Shown piece by piece: positions 1 to 13,830 of a DNA stretch of 64,000 nucleotides (position 1 is its first letter; each line of letters opens with the position of its first letter). The DNA is taken from contig CM070873.1 of NCBI GenBank assembly GCA_036365515.1, positions 226,501,876 through 226,565,875 of the forward strand. The letters are read 5' to 3'. The position numbers and the translations under genes were made by a program. This DNA comes from Torymus aiolomorphi (Eukaryota; Arthropoda; Insecta; Hymenoptera; Torymidae). The notes under the pieces were generated by a model. It had not been told where the DNA came from, made no database searches, and worked only from the letters and a program-made list of their open reading frames with translations.

Positions 1-1110
1 GATCGAAACTGTCAACAGCACGATATGGGATGAGCCCTTGCGAGACTTGGCTAATGAAACGTCATTTAACGTCATGTTGTGGTTTGATAAAATTGTACGT
101 GAAAAAAGGACGCCTAGTTTTTAAATCTATAATTTTTTGGTATTTTTATAAAAGCTTGAACTTGAAGCAGCGGAATTTATTCCACGTTGCGTCAAATAAA
201 AATCGCTCGTGTGGATTTAATTAAATATGTAGTGATTTCGCTGGTTAATAGCCAATTAAAAGTAATGGGCGAGCCCGTAAAGAAGGAGATTGAAAAATCC
301 CTAACAAGTAACGAGACGCAATGCCCAAGTTCATTATGAAAATAACACTACGGATCCTTTATGCATTGAATTTATGAACAGCCCGATAATATTCCGATGC
401 GCATTTTCTGACGGCTGCGTGTAGCTATCGACGCGCCCCATATACCCAATACAACATACTCCATTTATTTGTTCAAGCGCGCTCATAAACATCGAACTAT
501 ATGCAAACTCGAGTTAATATAACCGCAAGCGAGAGCTCGGGAGCACGAGCATATCTGCAATATCGATAATAACGGCGAACTGCGAGTAACTGCACGGCGA
601 CGCGAGCCGTAGAAACTCCACTTAATTGCGCGGCCGAGTAACTTTAATCTTTGGCCCATACATTAAAAGTGTTTGCAGTTTAGCGCCGCCCCGATAATCT
701 TGATATATTCGTCGAGATTGTTCGGTCTTGCGAAAAAAGGAGCGGCGCGCCGCGCCGAAAGTACGAGAGTGCCGCACTTGCTGGGGGAGGGTGTAAGGTA
801 TAGCGAGCGGAAAAGGAGGAAGAGTGAGAGGGGGAGGAGGAGATTTAAAGTGGAGAGCGGGGTAGTTAAGGTATTGAACGACAAAAGTAAACGCGGAGAC
901 GGGGCGGCCGGCGGTGGCGGCGGCGGTCGAGTGGTGAAACGGTCCTTGCCCTATACATGATGCTTCCGAGTGCGCTGCCGCGCTTATATCCGCTCCGAAG
1001 GATAAATTGGAGATTTCGCCGGACCGGCGCAAATGGGCCAGCGAAGATTGCGCATGATTAATACGAGCAATAAAAGACGCTAGTATACAGGGGTTTAGAC
1101 TCACGTATAA
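1..1110. other. Intergenic flank with a CpG-rich block (about 480-1080)
   Basis: The first 470 bases are unremarkable. The block that follows has GGCGGC and GGAGG purine runs (780-930). Overlapping open frames on both strands have no family resemblance and reflect composition only. Confidence 0.5.
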
Positions 1111-4100
1111 TGTTGTAACACATGCGGAAGTTTAGTTTTGACATAAATAAACCTATTACCACTTTTTTGTAGCTTAATTATCTTTTGTAATGTTTATTTA
1201 AAAAGTAACTAATGTAATGATCTTTAGATTTTTATAGATGAATTAATGTAAACCCTATTTTAAATATTGTCAATAATTTCAAAATGAAGACAATATGTTT
1301 GATTTATTGTTACTTTTCATTGACAATGATTGAAAATTAAAATAAAAAAGCTCAAGAAACACTGAGTTACATAATTTTTATTTAATATAAACTGTTATAT
1401 TTCTGTAGATTTGTCCCTCTTTTAAACATCAGCAAAAATAGATGGCATTGAGCCCAAACTAGTTGAAGCCGTTCTTCGATCCATGAAATAAGTAATTTTA
1501 CTGTATCTACTACAGTACTTTTTGACACTAAGAAATGATATCTAGCTGATTTTACTTATGGCCCGTATTGTAGATATTTCTTCTCCTCAATAATCTCTTA
1601 AAAGCACTTTCCTCATCGATTCTACGCTTACTATTTCTTTAGTTTACTCTAGTAAACTATCGAATAAATTTTAATTATAATAAACAATAATAACTCAAAT
1701 AAAGGAGACTGCTTTAGATTTTACAAAATATTTAAAGTTATTTTTATTTAATTAATATGTTATTTAAATTTTAAATCATTTAGATGAAGTAAAAAATCTA
1801 TTTACATATATTTTTTTTAATATTTAAACATACTGGCGGATTTTGCACACGCGACTTGTGCATCTGATTTGTTTTCTTATTAAAATGTTAACCTACTGCA
1901 AACTCAAAGAAAATCTAGCAATGCTGTTAAGCTTCATTTCTAGAGTTATCGCCATGGCCTTTTTATTAATGGAAAATGGATAAATAAATAAATATTTGAA
2001 CTGTGAGTGCTGCTCTCTTCTGTCCTCTTCAAAAATTTAGCAACGCATCGAAGCAATCAATTTTCATCTGTTAATAAATACCATACAGTCTACATTTCAA
2101 ATGGAAGGTGTTGGTATGTTACCTATAGATGGCAAAGTAGAAATCGCTTGACTCCCGGCGAACTGAAATAGAGACTGAAATACTCAGACTTTATATGAAA
2201 CTACTGTCGGTAACTTACAATAACGTACTCAGTATGGTGAATAGATGGCGCCTGTTGTCCCAAAAAAATAATTAAATTTTAAGACATTAAATAAAAATAT
2301 TTCGTTGCAAAAATAAAGCTATAATTACAATGAAGGACAGCATTTTTATTAACAAGTCAGTTTTGCAGTGAATTATTAATTTTGTTATTATCAGTGGATT
2401 TTCACTGATTATCAGTTATAAGTATATCACTGATTTGGTTTCAGTTCATATGCACTGATTTAAATTTAGAGAGTAGTATTTTTATCAATTGAAAATTATT
2501 TTAAGAAAGGGTATTCTAAGAATAGGTCATGAAATCAAAGCAAAGTCCATATCAATTGGTGTTCTATGGTATACTAAAATAAGTCTCTTTAAAATGAGTA
2601 TTTTAAGAAGAAATTAGTATTTAACATTAAGTACATTTTTGAACATTATTTAGCAATTCTTTTAATGATCAAATTATTTAGTTGTAATTGTTTTTCAATT
2701 TTAAATATGATCACGTTTAATTAAAAGCACTCACATCGTGAGCATCGATTCAACGTAAAACAAGCAGTGAAGGAAAACATATTCTTTGTCCGGTCTGACA
2801 AAAATAGGATTTTCACGCTCTCCTCCACAAGACGTAAAGAAATGTGCAAATTGACGTAGGTTGGGGGCCGATTTAATATAACGACGTGTCGTCCGGTACG
2901 TAAACAGACGCTTATATGCCTCGCTTGTGTATAAAGAGGGTTGGAGAATGTCGCACGGTAGTTTACAAAAAGACGTCTACTTGTCGTCGAGAGCAGCTAT
3001 TTGTTTTTACATTCAGCCGCAGCTGAGACACGCGTGCTTACTCGTTTCGTATATAAGCTATTGCTGTCGTTTCACTCCATTTCGCTTGAGTTATTCAGTA
3101 CATGAGGTATAACATTATCTATTTGATAATATCAAGAAAAGTGAATTAATTTCAGTTACTCGTTATTTTAAGCAATTAATTAATAGTTTTTAATAATTTC
3201 TCGACTGCATTTTATTTGAATTTTTAATCAATCAAATTTAACATAAAAAATGTAAATGTTGATAAGAAATTTTAAATAGTTCTTACAGTTAATCAGTTAC
3301 AATGTTCTGAACCTATGTGCGTTTATTACACAAAAATATATAAAAAACCTCTGCCAAATCATTTCACGTTGCTTCCCGAAACTTAATTTTATGATGCCTT
3401 ACATTGATTAATTTTCAATCCCAATAATTAACGTTTTTATAGCAAAATTCATCTAAGGAGATTGGTTGCAAAATTATTATTGACAAGTTATACGTTTCTA
3501 CATAAGCTATATCAAATTTTATCACGGTATCTCTTTATTTCTGATAGTCAGATATTAATATAGATAATGTTATGATGCTTCTAGTACATTAATACATAAG
3601 CAATATTGATTTCAAAGTATTAAAAAAATAGAAAAATAAAATATTAGAAATGGAAAAATCACTATAAAAAAATTGAAAATTTTTTCGAACAATGTAAGTA
3701 AAAATAAAAAGAATAAGTTCTATCCGGTCAATATATTGGTCTAATAGATCCTGAAATCTTCTCGTCACGCACTAAAGATTTGTGAAAGGCTTTTTATTTT
3801 AAACATCACAAAAACATGTTGTCGAATCTTAATGAAATTTCACACACGTATTCTGTTTATCATTTGCAACATCCTCTCTAAATTTCAAGCTTATACATAG
3901 AGTCGTTCTCGCAAAATTACAATTTGAAGAAAAAAAACTATGAAAAAATTTGAACCTGAAATATCGCCAGAATTTACAAACCAATCCTTTCGCCCAACGA
4001 ACTCATCCAATACATGTGCAATTCTAAAAATCTTAAGAAAAATCTTATCTTAAGAAAAAATTTATGATGTAATTATTTACAATTACATTCAGAATCGAAC

Positions 4101-4560
4101 TATGATGTGCAACATCATTACTTCTTTTGAAAGCAAAAAACAATGTCAACATGATTATTAAACTGTCGCTCAAAATAAACAAGTCAATAATTCATTGAAA
4201 TTTTTTATGACGCATTAAAAACCTTGAACGGCTCTCCTCACTTTTAACGAAAATTACTCGAATAACATATTCATACTTAAATAAGGTAAACTTTCCAATA
4301 GTCAAACGTGCCACTACTGCATTTGGATAAAACTATTAATATCTAGTAAAATTAAATATTAATAAAACTATTGATTAACGCATTAATAAAGTATACCTGA
4401 ATTTGGGAAAACTTATGTAATGAAATAATCACTGATTTTAAAGTTTTTTTATGTACGGAAAAAGTTTGAAAAATATTTGAGACACTTATGAGTAATGACT
4501 TTAAAATAAAAATTTTAAATGAGTAATGACTATAATAATTTTGAGTCATTATTATACCTT
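1111..4560. other. AT-rich spacer
   Basis: No gene or RNA seen. A cluster of ATCAGTG/CACTGAT words lies at 2391-2461, and a GC-richer patch without recognisable content at 2740-3110. Confidence 0.6.
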
Positions 4561-7170
4561 ATTCATATGTACACACACACACGCGCACACATGCACGCAT
4601 ACACAACTGCGTGCTCGCATTCTGCACCCACTAGACAAAACTTCTCTCTCTCCCACCTCTCTCTTTCTTCCTCCTCCCCCTTCTGGCAAATTAAGCATAG
4701 CAGTGTATTCGTGGGGCTCACGGTGGCGCGCGCCCACGCGCTGACAGTTTTCAGATTCGCCCGCAAACTTAGCGGCTCGTTTACGAGCGGAGGCAAAGAG
4801 AGAGATGACAACTTCCTTCCGCGCACTCTGTAGCCCGTCAGTTGCGAACTCGCTCGCGAGTTTGCGACTGCACTTTGGAAAAAGCGCGAGTTTTGGATGT
4901 CTCGCGGGAGCTGAAACGCGTCGGCTCGTACGGTGCCCGCGACGTTTGCCAAAAACAATATTGATTTCGCACTTAATTGAACGGGGATGATATATTGGAA
5001 GTGACACGAATGGACGTGACAAATAAGTTTCAAAATATATGTCTTTTGTCGGAGGCAATTTACCGGATTCGTTGACTTTGCGTGTTTATTAAGATTCCGC
5101 GGTTTTTAAATACGCAAATAAATTGCTTTATACTTGACTGACAGGGTAAGGAAAGACTTTTTGCTCGTTATTTTATTTTTGTTTTAATTACGAATACGAC
5201 AAAGAAAGTATTTCTATATATAATATTTACATTTCTGGATCTTCAAAATGACGATTATTTTTGCGGTAATTTAAGTGCGTACTATATAATATACGTACAA
5301 ACGTTTCTAAAACTTTCAATAAATTTGTAATTGGAATTATAATTTGCAAACGTGCGATGTAAGGATAGCAGAGGAAATTAGTCAAGATTTCATCAGCCGG
5401 AAATTCAGCTCTGAAACATTAGTCAAGAAGCGCATCATCGGGGTTCCCGATAAACTCCCGCTCACTCCTAATCTTCGCGAATCTCTCCAACAACCGAGTC
5501 AAGCTCGCCTCCCGACGATTCGCCGCCCCTTCCAATCTCCAATTTTCTCTCCCCCGTTCTCTCCATCTCCTCTCCTCGCCTCAATTAAGACTCAAAAGAG
5601 AAAATCCCCGAAAATCGCTTCCTCGAAGCTGGTAGTGCGCCCACGCCCTCGATCGTCGTTCGCGTGCAGGTGGCAACGATTTCACTTCCGCTGCTTTGAT
5701 CCCGGTATCCCGCATCATCCTCCCCCCCTAGCGCACTTCCCTTCCGTGTTCGCTAGTTTACGAATCGCCGAGCAATCGTCGCGCCGATTAAAAATCGCGC
5801 GTGGCGTGTATATAGAACGTCCGCTCGTCCCTTTTTTATTTCGCTTCTCGCGTAACGATCGATGCAATCGGCGCACGCGCGTGCGCTACTCCAAGGATAT
5901 CGGGTTTTCAGGCTTGATTTACACGAGCTCCAGCGTGCTCGCGCTAATTGAAGGTTTATGTAAGTGCAAGTAGACCCTGGGATGCTGGAACGGCGAGCGC
6001 GCGGTACCGCTGCCTTTTTCCCCGCTCGGCCAGTTCTTCCTCTCTTTTTGCCTCGCTCGTGTATAAGAGCCTATCCCTCTTCTTCTATTGCAATTTGCAC
6101 GCGTGTCGTCTTTTTATTTTTGAGGAGTGATTGACATTCTACGCGCGTGCGCGCGAACGGCACTTTTTCAGCCTCGCGCGCACCGCTGAGTCCGTACTTT
6201 TAACGCAGATTTTCATGCGTATGACAGGTCGAGCGAACGCGTTACAATATAGAGAAGATGATGGCTTTCATTTCATGCGTCTTGCGTTCGTTGAGAGGCA
6301 AAAAGGCTTTCGCTTTTAATAGAAGATCGTTTACCGTCTAGTCTGGTTGATTTGCGGCGGATTAAAAGGATAGTACATTATAGGGATTTTGAATATAATT
6401 TGTTGCGTTAATTTTTACTTAAAACATACAAGTGAACTTTTATTTGGAAGAATTTTCAAAATATTAAACCGTAACTATAAATACCGGAAGTTAAAGTATA
6501 AATCCCAAAGTAACCGGCCGTTCCGATTTTTCAACTCTTAAAACCAACTTCGGCCGGCAACTGTGCAATTAAGCTCATGCTGCGGAAGATGCGAGGTTCG
6601 CAGAGCTTAAGATAAACACCGGTAGGTACGCGTTATCCGTACTGTAAACATACACACACATCGCGCAACAGCTACTTAACCCAACCGACAAAATACGGAA
6701 ATTTTTTCTCTCGTCCTCATCGCCACGCTATCCATCTTCGTTCTTCTTCTTCTTCCGACCTCCGCACAGCATACTTCCCTCTCATTTTCCCGCGGTCCGC
6801 GCGCACACACATCCGCGAGTAATAACCTAACGCCGCACGACTGGAATCTCTCGCGAACTCGTAGTTGCGAAAGAGACGGTGCGGAAAAGCCCGAGAGATC
6901 GCCAGCTGATGATACAGTTGGGAGAGCGCGTGCAATTAATGCATTAGAGCTCGTGCATCGATGTTTCGCAATCTCGCCTTGCATAGCTCGGAACGCTGAT
7001 TCACATACGTGGAGGAGCTACGTGTCTTTGTGCAGCGAGCTTGTTGAAATTTTTTCGCGACGCCTCATATATACGTAGGTGTACGCGCTTGTGGTCTTGC
7101 ACGCGCGTCTGCGTGTTTTTGTTTGCTCGATGGCGTTCCCGGTCGAGATATCAAGGCCGCTTTGCTTGTT
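4561..7170. promoter_or_regulatory. Extended CpG-rich region, two blocks (4.56-5.15 and 5.37-7.17 kb)
   Basis: Starts with a short CA repeat (4570-4592). The first block ends at a donor-like CAGG-GTAAGG (5142-5151), which could be the 3' end of a non-coding first exon. The second block has an open frame of 209 codons (5344-5973) with no ATG start and no recognisable domain; I do not call it a gene. Confidence 0.35.
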
Positions 7171-9390
7171 ATAAGTTTCGAAAACAAGTCTATTTTTAAT
7201 GGGGAATGTCGCTTTTATCTGATTTTTATTAAATACATCCTATACAATATACGTAAACATTAAAAAAAAGAAATAATGAGTTCGGAATTACTGGCATTCA
7301 ACTATTCTTTCTTTGAATGATAATTGTTGCTCGATCCGATAAACAAGATAAAAAGCTCATAGTATGTAACTTCATGCGAAGTGATTCCTCGTATGCAATA
7401 CTAATACAACATAGAGAATATCTATGTAGATCAATTATGCGCTTATAAATTACAATTAAACAAATAGGTACTATAAACATAATGGAATTTAACATAAAAT
7501 TTATTGAAAGTCAACATTTGGATTAGAAAATTTGTGAAAAAATCAGTTTAATCCTGTTTCGCTAAACCACAGCCCATTTTTCTTATTATGGCGTTTAGCC
7601 GATCATCGTGACATACTTGTGGTGACATTATAATCTACAGACTATTCTCCAGTTCCACAAGACAAATTAGGTATAGCTATTAATTGCTACCCTTTCTCAT
7701 GAGGACTCACAATTGTAACAGATTATCGTCGCAGAAGTGTGTCAATGTCAACCCAAGAAAAACACAAAGGTCTTTTGTTTACAAAAAACTATAATTTTCT
7801 TATGGGTTTCCTGAAGGCAAGTGTGTACGCATTTTTCTTAGTATTCTTTTGAAAAATTGTTCTCTTTGTTACTTTTGAATGCTTTGAAAATTTAATTTAG
7901 ATTTTGATCTTTTTGTATACCATGTGCTATTTTTTACTTTCAACCTACGTGACTAAAACCAGAGATTTTTTGAAAACTCAAACCTACCCTACTATCGCAT
8001 CAAAGGCACATTTTTCCACGTCACAAAAACCCCTAGCACTTCTAATAATCCGGGAAACGTACTTCAGTCACGTGCAGCTTCTTGGCTGGTCGGATAAATT
8101 TATGGCGGAACCCTTTCTTTTTTTTTTGATACTTCAAAAATTTCACGCTGGAACATCCCTCATTTATGCACACATGACGACAAAATACATTATTCGAGAA
8201 GTTGACGTGACCCGACGGGGTGCTCTCCACTTTCTCATTTAGTCACACTTTAAATTATAATTAAGTGCCTTCTTGTATATTTTTGTTGCAAAATACATAT
8301 ATAGAGCCTGAAATTCAAATGTTTATTTATAAATAATAATAAATAAACTTTAATAAAATTTATATTAATAAAATATTCATAAAATTCATAAAATAAAATA
8401 CAGTTTCAAAATAATTTAATGTTCGTGAAGAGTCACGTATTTAATATAAAATGAACTGAACCAATAATAAATTTTATGATTTCAAAGTAAATAAAATATA
8501 TTTTTATTTTAAGAATCAGTGAGAACTGTTATGCTTTAATATTTAAAATCGTTACTAAGTATTGACTCATACATATTTGGTGCAGTATTATTACGTTTCA
8601 TTAATATATTGTTTATTATTTATTAAAAGCTCACCAATCAATAGAAATGGTACCCACTTACTTTATACCAGATTACTTATTCTACTTTTCCCAATACTAA
8701 AAATAAGTTATTGCAATTATCAACAATGGCTTTGAAGCTTAGCAAAAAACATTTGATTAGCTACTATTAATTCGATAACCTTGATTTATTTTCAGTATTT
8801 CTTAGTCAACCTTTTGTAAAACCATACCGTTTCAGAAGTTATTCATTTAATTTGTACAGATATAATTCCTTCGATTCATCTTACATAATTCTAGCATTTC
8901 TCGCACCTGATAACTATGAGAACTCATGTCGTCGGGAGAGAATTTATTAACGGAAACTCGACAGCAACCGTACGCTCAATAAAAGGACAATTATATGACT
9001 CAGATGATCTTGACTTTATAACATTTTAAATTCAGCGCTCGGCTATGCGTCTAGTGCGATGACTATCGTTGCAAATTATACTGTACTAACTAATTACCTC
9101 GCTTTAAACGGCAAGCTTCTCATTATTTACAAAAGTTCCTAGGTGCGATAAATATGAATTCCGCGGTATATACTTCTTTCGCAACTCCACGAATAAGGCT
9201 TGGGGATTTCAACGAAAATAATCTCACCTCAGTCAACAAACATTTCAGAAATTTAAAAAACTGAATGCCTTGATGGTGCGTTTCTTTTTTTTCTTTCATC
9301 AACAGGTTCCAAGTTCAGCGAAAAAATGATCAAAGCGAAAAAAACGAACCGAGAAAATACACGCACGCGTATGAAATAGTTTAATCCTAA
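7171..9390. other. AT-rich spacer
   Basis: I see no gene, RNA or element. Short runs of T and A dominate. Confidence 0.6.
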
Positions 9391-12060
9391 GCGGAATCAA
9401 TGGTGTATCGAATTTCATCAAGCAAACAAACCGCAGTCACTATTTCTAGACGATGTCTATATACACGCGCGCTTGTGCGCCCGTTGAGTTGCCGCGTTAC
9501 CACCGCAGCAGAGCGCGCACGCCGAGAGGAAAAAAGAACCATCCGACGCGGGCTTTATTTGATTAACCTTGCGCGTGGAGAAAGATTTCTGTCTCGAGGC
9601 GGCACACGCGTGCTAACACGAGCGAGAGGCGCGCCGGAAAAGTTGGCGCTTCCTACGGCCGAACTCCCTTTTTCTATTAATATCGGATCGATCTATTAGT
9701 GTTTTCGATTGCTTACTATAAAGGTCTGGATATCTTGTGAACATTTTTTAAATTAAATATAGTGATTTTCATTAAAGCCGAAGTTGATTTGATTTAAATG
9801 AGATAACGTGTAGGTTATATAGAAAATTCTTGAAATAGCATCGGGTGAAAATATAATATACTGTCCAGCAGAGGATATTCTTCTTCAATTTCAATGGAAA
9901 CACGCATGTTATTGACAGAAAACATATAATAAATAGGAAGCAAAAATAAAACTTTAAAAAAATTGTACTTTCTTAAGCTTCACTCAAAATTTTATATTTC
10001 AAAGCTTTTATGGGTTTATTGTATATCAGAATATATTCTGTTTGATTTTATTATAAAAGAAAATACAAAACTACTTATAAAGATTTCAATTATAATGTAA
10101 AATGCATTTTTTAGAGTTTAATATTAGTTAATTACTGCATTCAATTTAAATACGAGAGAAGGCAATTTATGGCGACGACGTCTAAAAAAAACCATCAACC
10201 GTTAATGACATTCTGAGTTCTGCGAATTTCTCCGTCTACCGCATGACAGCTTCTTCTCGACGACAACAGATGCTTGTAAAATTTGAATTTTCAATAGCTC
10301 GACAAAGCCGTTTTTAGCTGCCTTTGTCGCACACACGCGCACGAGACGCTCGAGTATATAATTGCAAAGAATAATCTCTCTCTCTCGCTCTCTCTTACTC
10401 GCGCTCTCGTTTGGTAGAGCTAGAGTGGAAGTCTTTTTTGTCCACGTTTACGCACACACGTACGTGTCGCTCAATGGATTAATCCACATTCATAATCGCA
10501 AAGTCGGCGCCGGACGCAGACGCACATACACATGCACAAACACGCGCAACGCTCTACCTTGAGGGCCGTAGCATTCAGTCCGTTAATTCTTTCTCTCTTT
10601 TTTTTTTTGTGCGCCGTCGCCAGAGACTCAATGCGCGCACCGGAAGCCCTTTCACGCGCCGAATAAATATATATAAGGGTTTCGAGACCGTCTAGTCTCT
10701 TCCCACCAGGAGAAGAAGAGAGGGAATCCCCAGCTTCTATTTCCCGATTTAGCCGCGCCGAAGAAATTTCGTTCTTATGTATGTGTGTGCATGAGCGCAT
10801 ATGTGTGTGAACGGCCAAGAGCAATTAACTTTGGTTTTACAGGGTGTTACGTTTTCCATTGACACTGGCGAGCTGAGAGCGTGGGCTTAAGGCGGATTTT
10901 CTCGGGCGCGCATTGTAGATACTGTCGCGGCCGCAAATTGAGTGACGACTCTTGATGAGATTTGATTTGGCTTTTCATAAGAGAGTGGGAGAGGAGGCGA
11001 CGGGCGAGCGAGCTTCGGGTTTCATGAGCGACGAGGATGACGGTCGTGAGGAGAATCGCTGATTCGGGCTTGGGCGACGATTACGGGGAGCTGGATTCAT
11101 TTTCCGAATTGCGAAAACTCATTAGAGGAGTTGAATGGAATAGTTGTATAAAAGAAACGAAATAAGTCATTAAAATCAATAGAAAAAACATTGGATTTAA
11201 ATCGATGCTTAAATGAATTGCACTTTTTTGTATGCCCACTGGTAATTAAAAAAGAACAATTTTTTGTTCGTTACTGTTATTGTAAAAATTTAAAATGCAA
11301 ATAGAAATATTTTATAAAGTAACAGTGCAGTGTATTTGTATATCAGCACAGTGATTAATTAAAGAATTTTTTCATGCGAGCTTCCAACTGAATGCAAAGA
11401 ATTTATTTACTCTGAAATACCATTCCGTTTGACATTTTCCTTTCTTTTTTTTTTTTTACCTAAAAGTTGTCAAAGCCAATAACTGCGCACGCTCAAATGC
11501 CCGAACGCAAACAAAAGAAGTTCAAAAGCCTTTTAAAAAAAGCGCACATACGCGCACCAACAACTGTTAAAAAAATTAACAATTATATCGTCGTACGCAT
11601 ACAAAATGCGTTCTCGTGCTCGCGCGCCAATCGATTTCGAATCCCATTATTAAATCGAACCAGTGGCTATATATGTCGATCAGTGGTAAAGGCCAAACGA
11701 GGCGCGTAATTCAAAGCGCCGGGCCAGAGCAAGCAACGTCCGCGGCAGCTATGCGCATTTTCTACTCCGTTAAAAAAGGTTAAAACTCCGTGCGCGAGTG
11801 CGGGTGACAGGAGTGGGAAGAGGAGGGTGGTCGGGGGTAACGCGCAAGCGCATACGAATTTGGCGCGCGCGAAAATCAGTTCGCATTTTCGGCGAAGCGC
11901 GTCGCGGCCAGCCGCTTCTCGGATCGCTGCGCGCTCACCAAGCGCACGCGGCCGCATAAGTGTCCGCGACGCGTGCATCGGCTGGATGGGATATGCCAAC
12001 AGAGTAGTTGCATACGGAGGTTTGCGCTGTGGATGCACTCCCATAGTTGTGCACTAAAAA
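9391..12060. promoter_or_regulatory. Cluster of three CpG-rich blocks (9.40-9.70, 10.23-11.11, 11.56-12.06 kb)
   Basis: Blocks are separated by AT-rich sequence. The middle one contains CT runs (10375-10400), CACACA words and a TATATATAAG stretch at 10668-10677. None shows a coding frame with recognisable sequence. Confidence 0.35.
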
Positions 12061-13360
12061 TCTATTGTTAGAGTGAAAAATGGATATATTGAATATTTTT
12101 CATATTGGTTCTACATGCACGATTTTCATCAGAATCATGTACCATTTACTCATTATTGTTTTTAACGGAAAACTGATTAAGCCAAGAAAAGTTACCAAAA
12201 AATTATATAAAGAGATAGAAAACAGATCAAAACAAAGATATTTTGCTCAAACGCGTAACAATAACTATTTATTAAATGAATTTTTCATTAAATTTGCATA
12301 CAAGAGGCTTCATTTCGGAGCAAATCGTACACGATCATATACAATGGAGGGACGGATAGGTTGATCCTACGGATACACAGCTGTGCGTCTCGCTGATGCG
12401 GATTAAATGCCTGATCGTGGAACTCCCGCATGTTCCCGTAATGGGAGATTTCCACGAAGGATATCTTGCCCCGTTCGCAGCTGTATTCCTGTTTCATACA
12501 CCTATACCTGTATCACCCGTCTGCCCGTCCTTATCTGCTCCTTTTAACACCTCGCCCCTATGTATAAAGATAGACATTGTGCTTGATGCCTTCCCGCGCG
12601 CCTCCTTTTTTACGAGGCCTTTTATAAATCGAAAGCGGCTCGAGGTATAAGCCCGCCCCGCGAGTGGTTGCTGAAAAATCAACGCCGGAATGAACTTTTA
12701 CACTTCATGGCTCGTAAACGGTTTATTGTATGGGGATATATTTTTTTGAGTCTTCGTGATGTAATACAGCGCTGCCTTAATCAATTTTACGCTACATAAA
12801 AATAAAACATTTTAGTTATTTGCGCATTACACGCAAACACCTTTGGATTTCTTAGGAAAAACAGAAAACAATTATTACACCTTTTTATTGTAGGATATCC
12901 ACAAAATTGCAAAAGTCATTTATTTTTTAAAATAACAAATATTCATGACAAAACAAATCTAAACTGAAAAAAAAATGTTGTATGTTCAAGGAAATCTTGC
13001 TTGTTTCAACTAAAATTTAGTTAAAACAAGTAATATTTACTTGAAACAAAGTCGATCCGATTTCCTTGAACATAGAACATTTTTTTCAGTGTAGTGTCAC
13101 TCATGTTTGTATAATTTTTAGACATTATATTATTATAGCTCTACAGTTACGTCCAATATTAGATAGCCATTTTCGCAAAAATACTCTTTTTCCATACACG
13201 TGCACATTTATTTCTCTAAGAAACTCTATTCATCTCGAGATCCCATGCGCGAATCAAATTAAGATTATTCCACGTCCCGGAGAAATAAAACGAGGCGAGT
13301 GCAATCCCGAGAGGTGGAAGATAGAACTCAGCCGAGCCGATCGTATCTCCGTTTGATACG
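12061..13360. other. AT-rich spacer with one MITE
   Basis: Apart from the element at 12962-13091 nothing is identified. A moderate-GC patch at 12.36-12.68 kb has overlapping frames on both strands and no domain. Confidence 0.5.
12962..13091. mobile_element. Small TA-flanked inverted-repeat element (MITE), 130 bp
   Basis: Near-perfect terminal inverted repeats of about 33 bases (left AACTGAAAAAAAAATG..., right end reading inward CACTGAAAAAAATG...), both continuing as TTCAAGGAAATC. The centre repeats ACTTG/CAAGT words. TA flanks both ends (12960-12961 and 13092-13093), the target duplication of Tc1/mariner-type elements. There is no coding capacity. Confidence 0.75.
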
Positions 13361-13830
13361 AAACACATCCCTCTCTCTCTCTCTCTCTCGCTGTATAAAC
13401 TTCCATCATACGAATACGCGTAATTATTCACGGGCTCGCTCGCCCTTGCGCGCGGAATAATGGGAGAAACAAAGAGCAAGCCAGTTGGAAGGCCTTTACT
13501 CGCGGCGGTAACAATGTTGCACGCTGCGTGCAACACAGACACGAGGCGAGCCTTGAACCTCGCGCGTCGCGGGTGGCATAGTGCCGCTGCATCTGCTTCT
13601 GATCCGCGCGCGATGACGGGCCGCGATAAGACACGCGCGCGACTGTCAAGGCGAAGTAGAGGCTATACGCGCGAGATGCTGTATATGCAAGGAGGATCAC
13701 GGATTCGGAGAAGGAAAGAGAGAGAGACAGAGAGGGAAGGATAGCTGCGGCGTGTTTCGCACTGGAGGATGCTGCATGGCTTTGATCAAAGTGGATGGAG
13801 AGCAAGCTACTCGTGAAAAAGTTAAGCGAG
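13361..13830. promoter_or_regulatory. CpG-rich block
   Basis: Contains a perfect short hairpin GTTGCACGC-T-GCGTGCAAC (13514-13532) and GA-rich sequence at 13715-13740. No gene supported. Confidence 0.35.
13371..13389. repeat. Short (CT)n tract
   Basis: CT repeat of about 19 bases at the upstream edge of the CpG-rich block at 13.40-13.83 kb. Confidence 0.9.

Noticed and set aside
5344..5973. 209-codon plus-strand open frame
   Set aside because: It has no ATG start, a Pro/Ser/Arg-rich low-complexity composition and no recognisable domain; other frames on both strands are open nearby.
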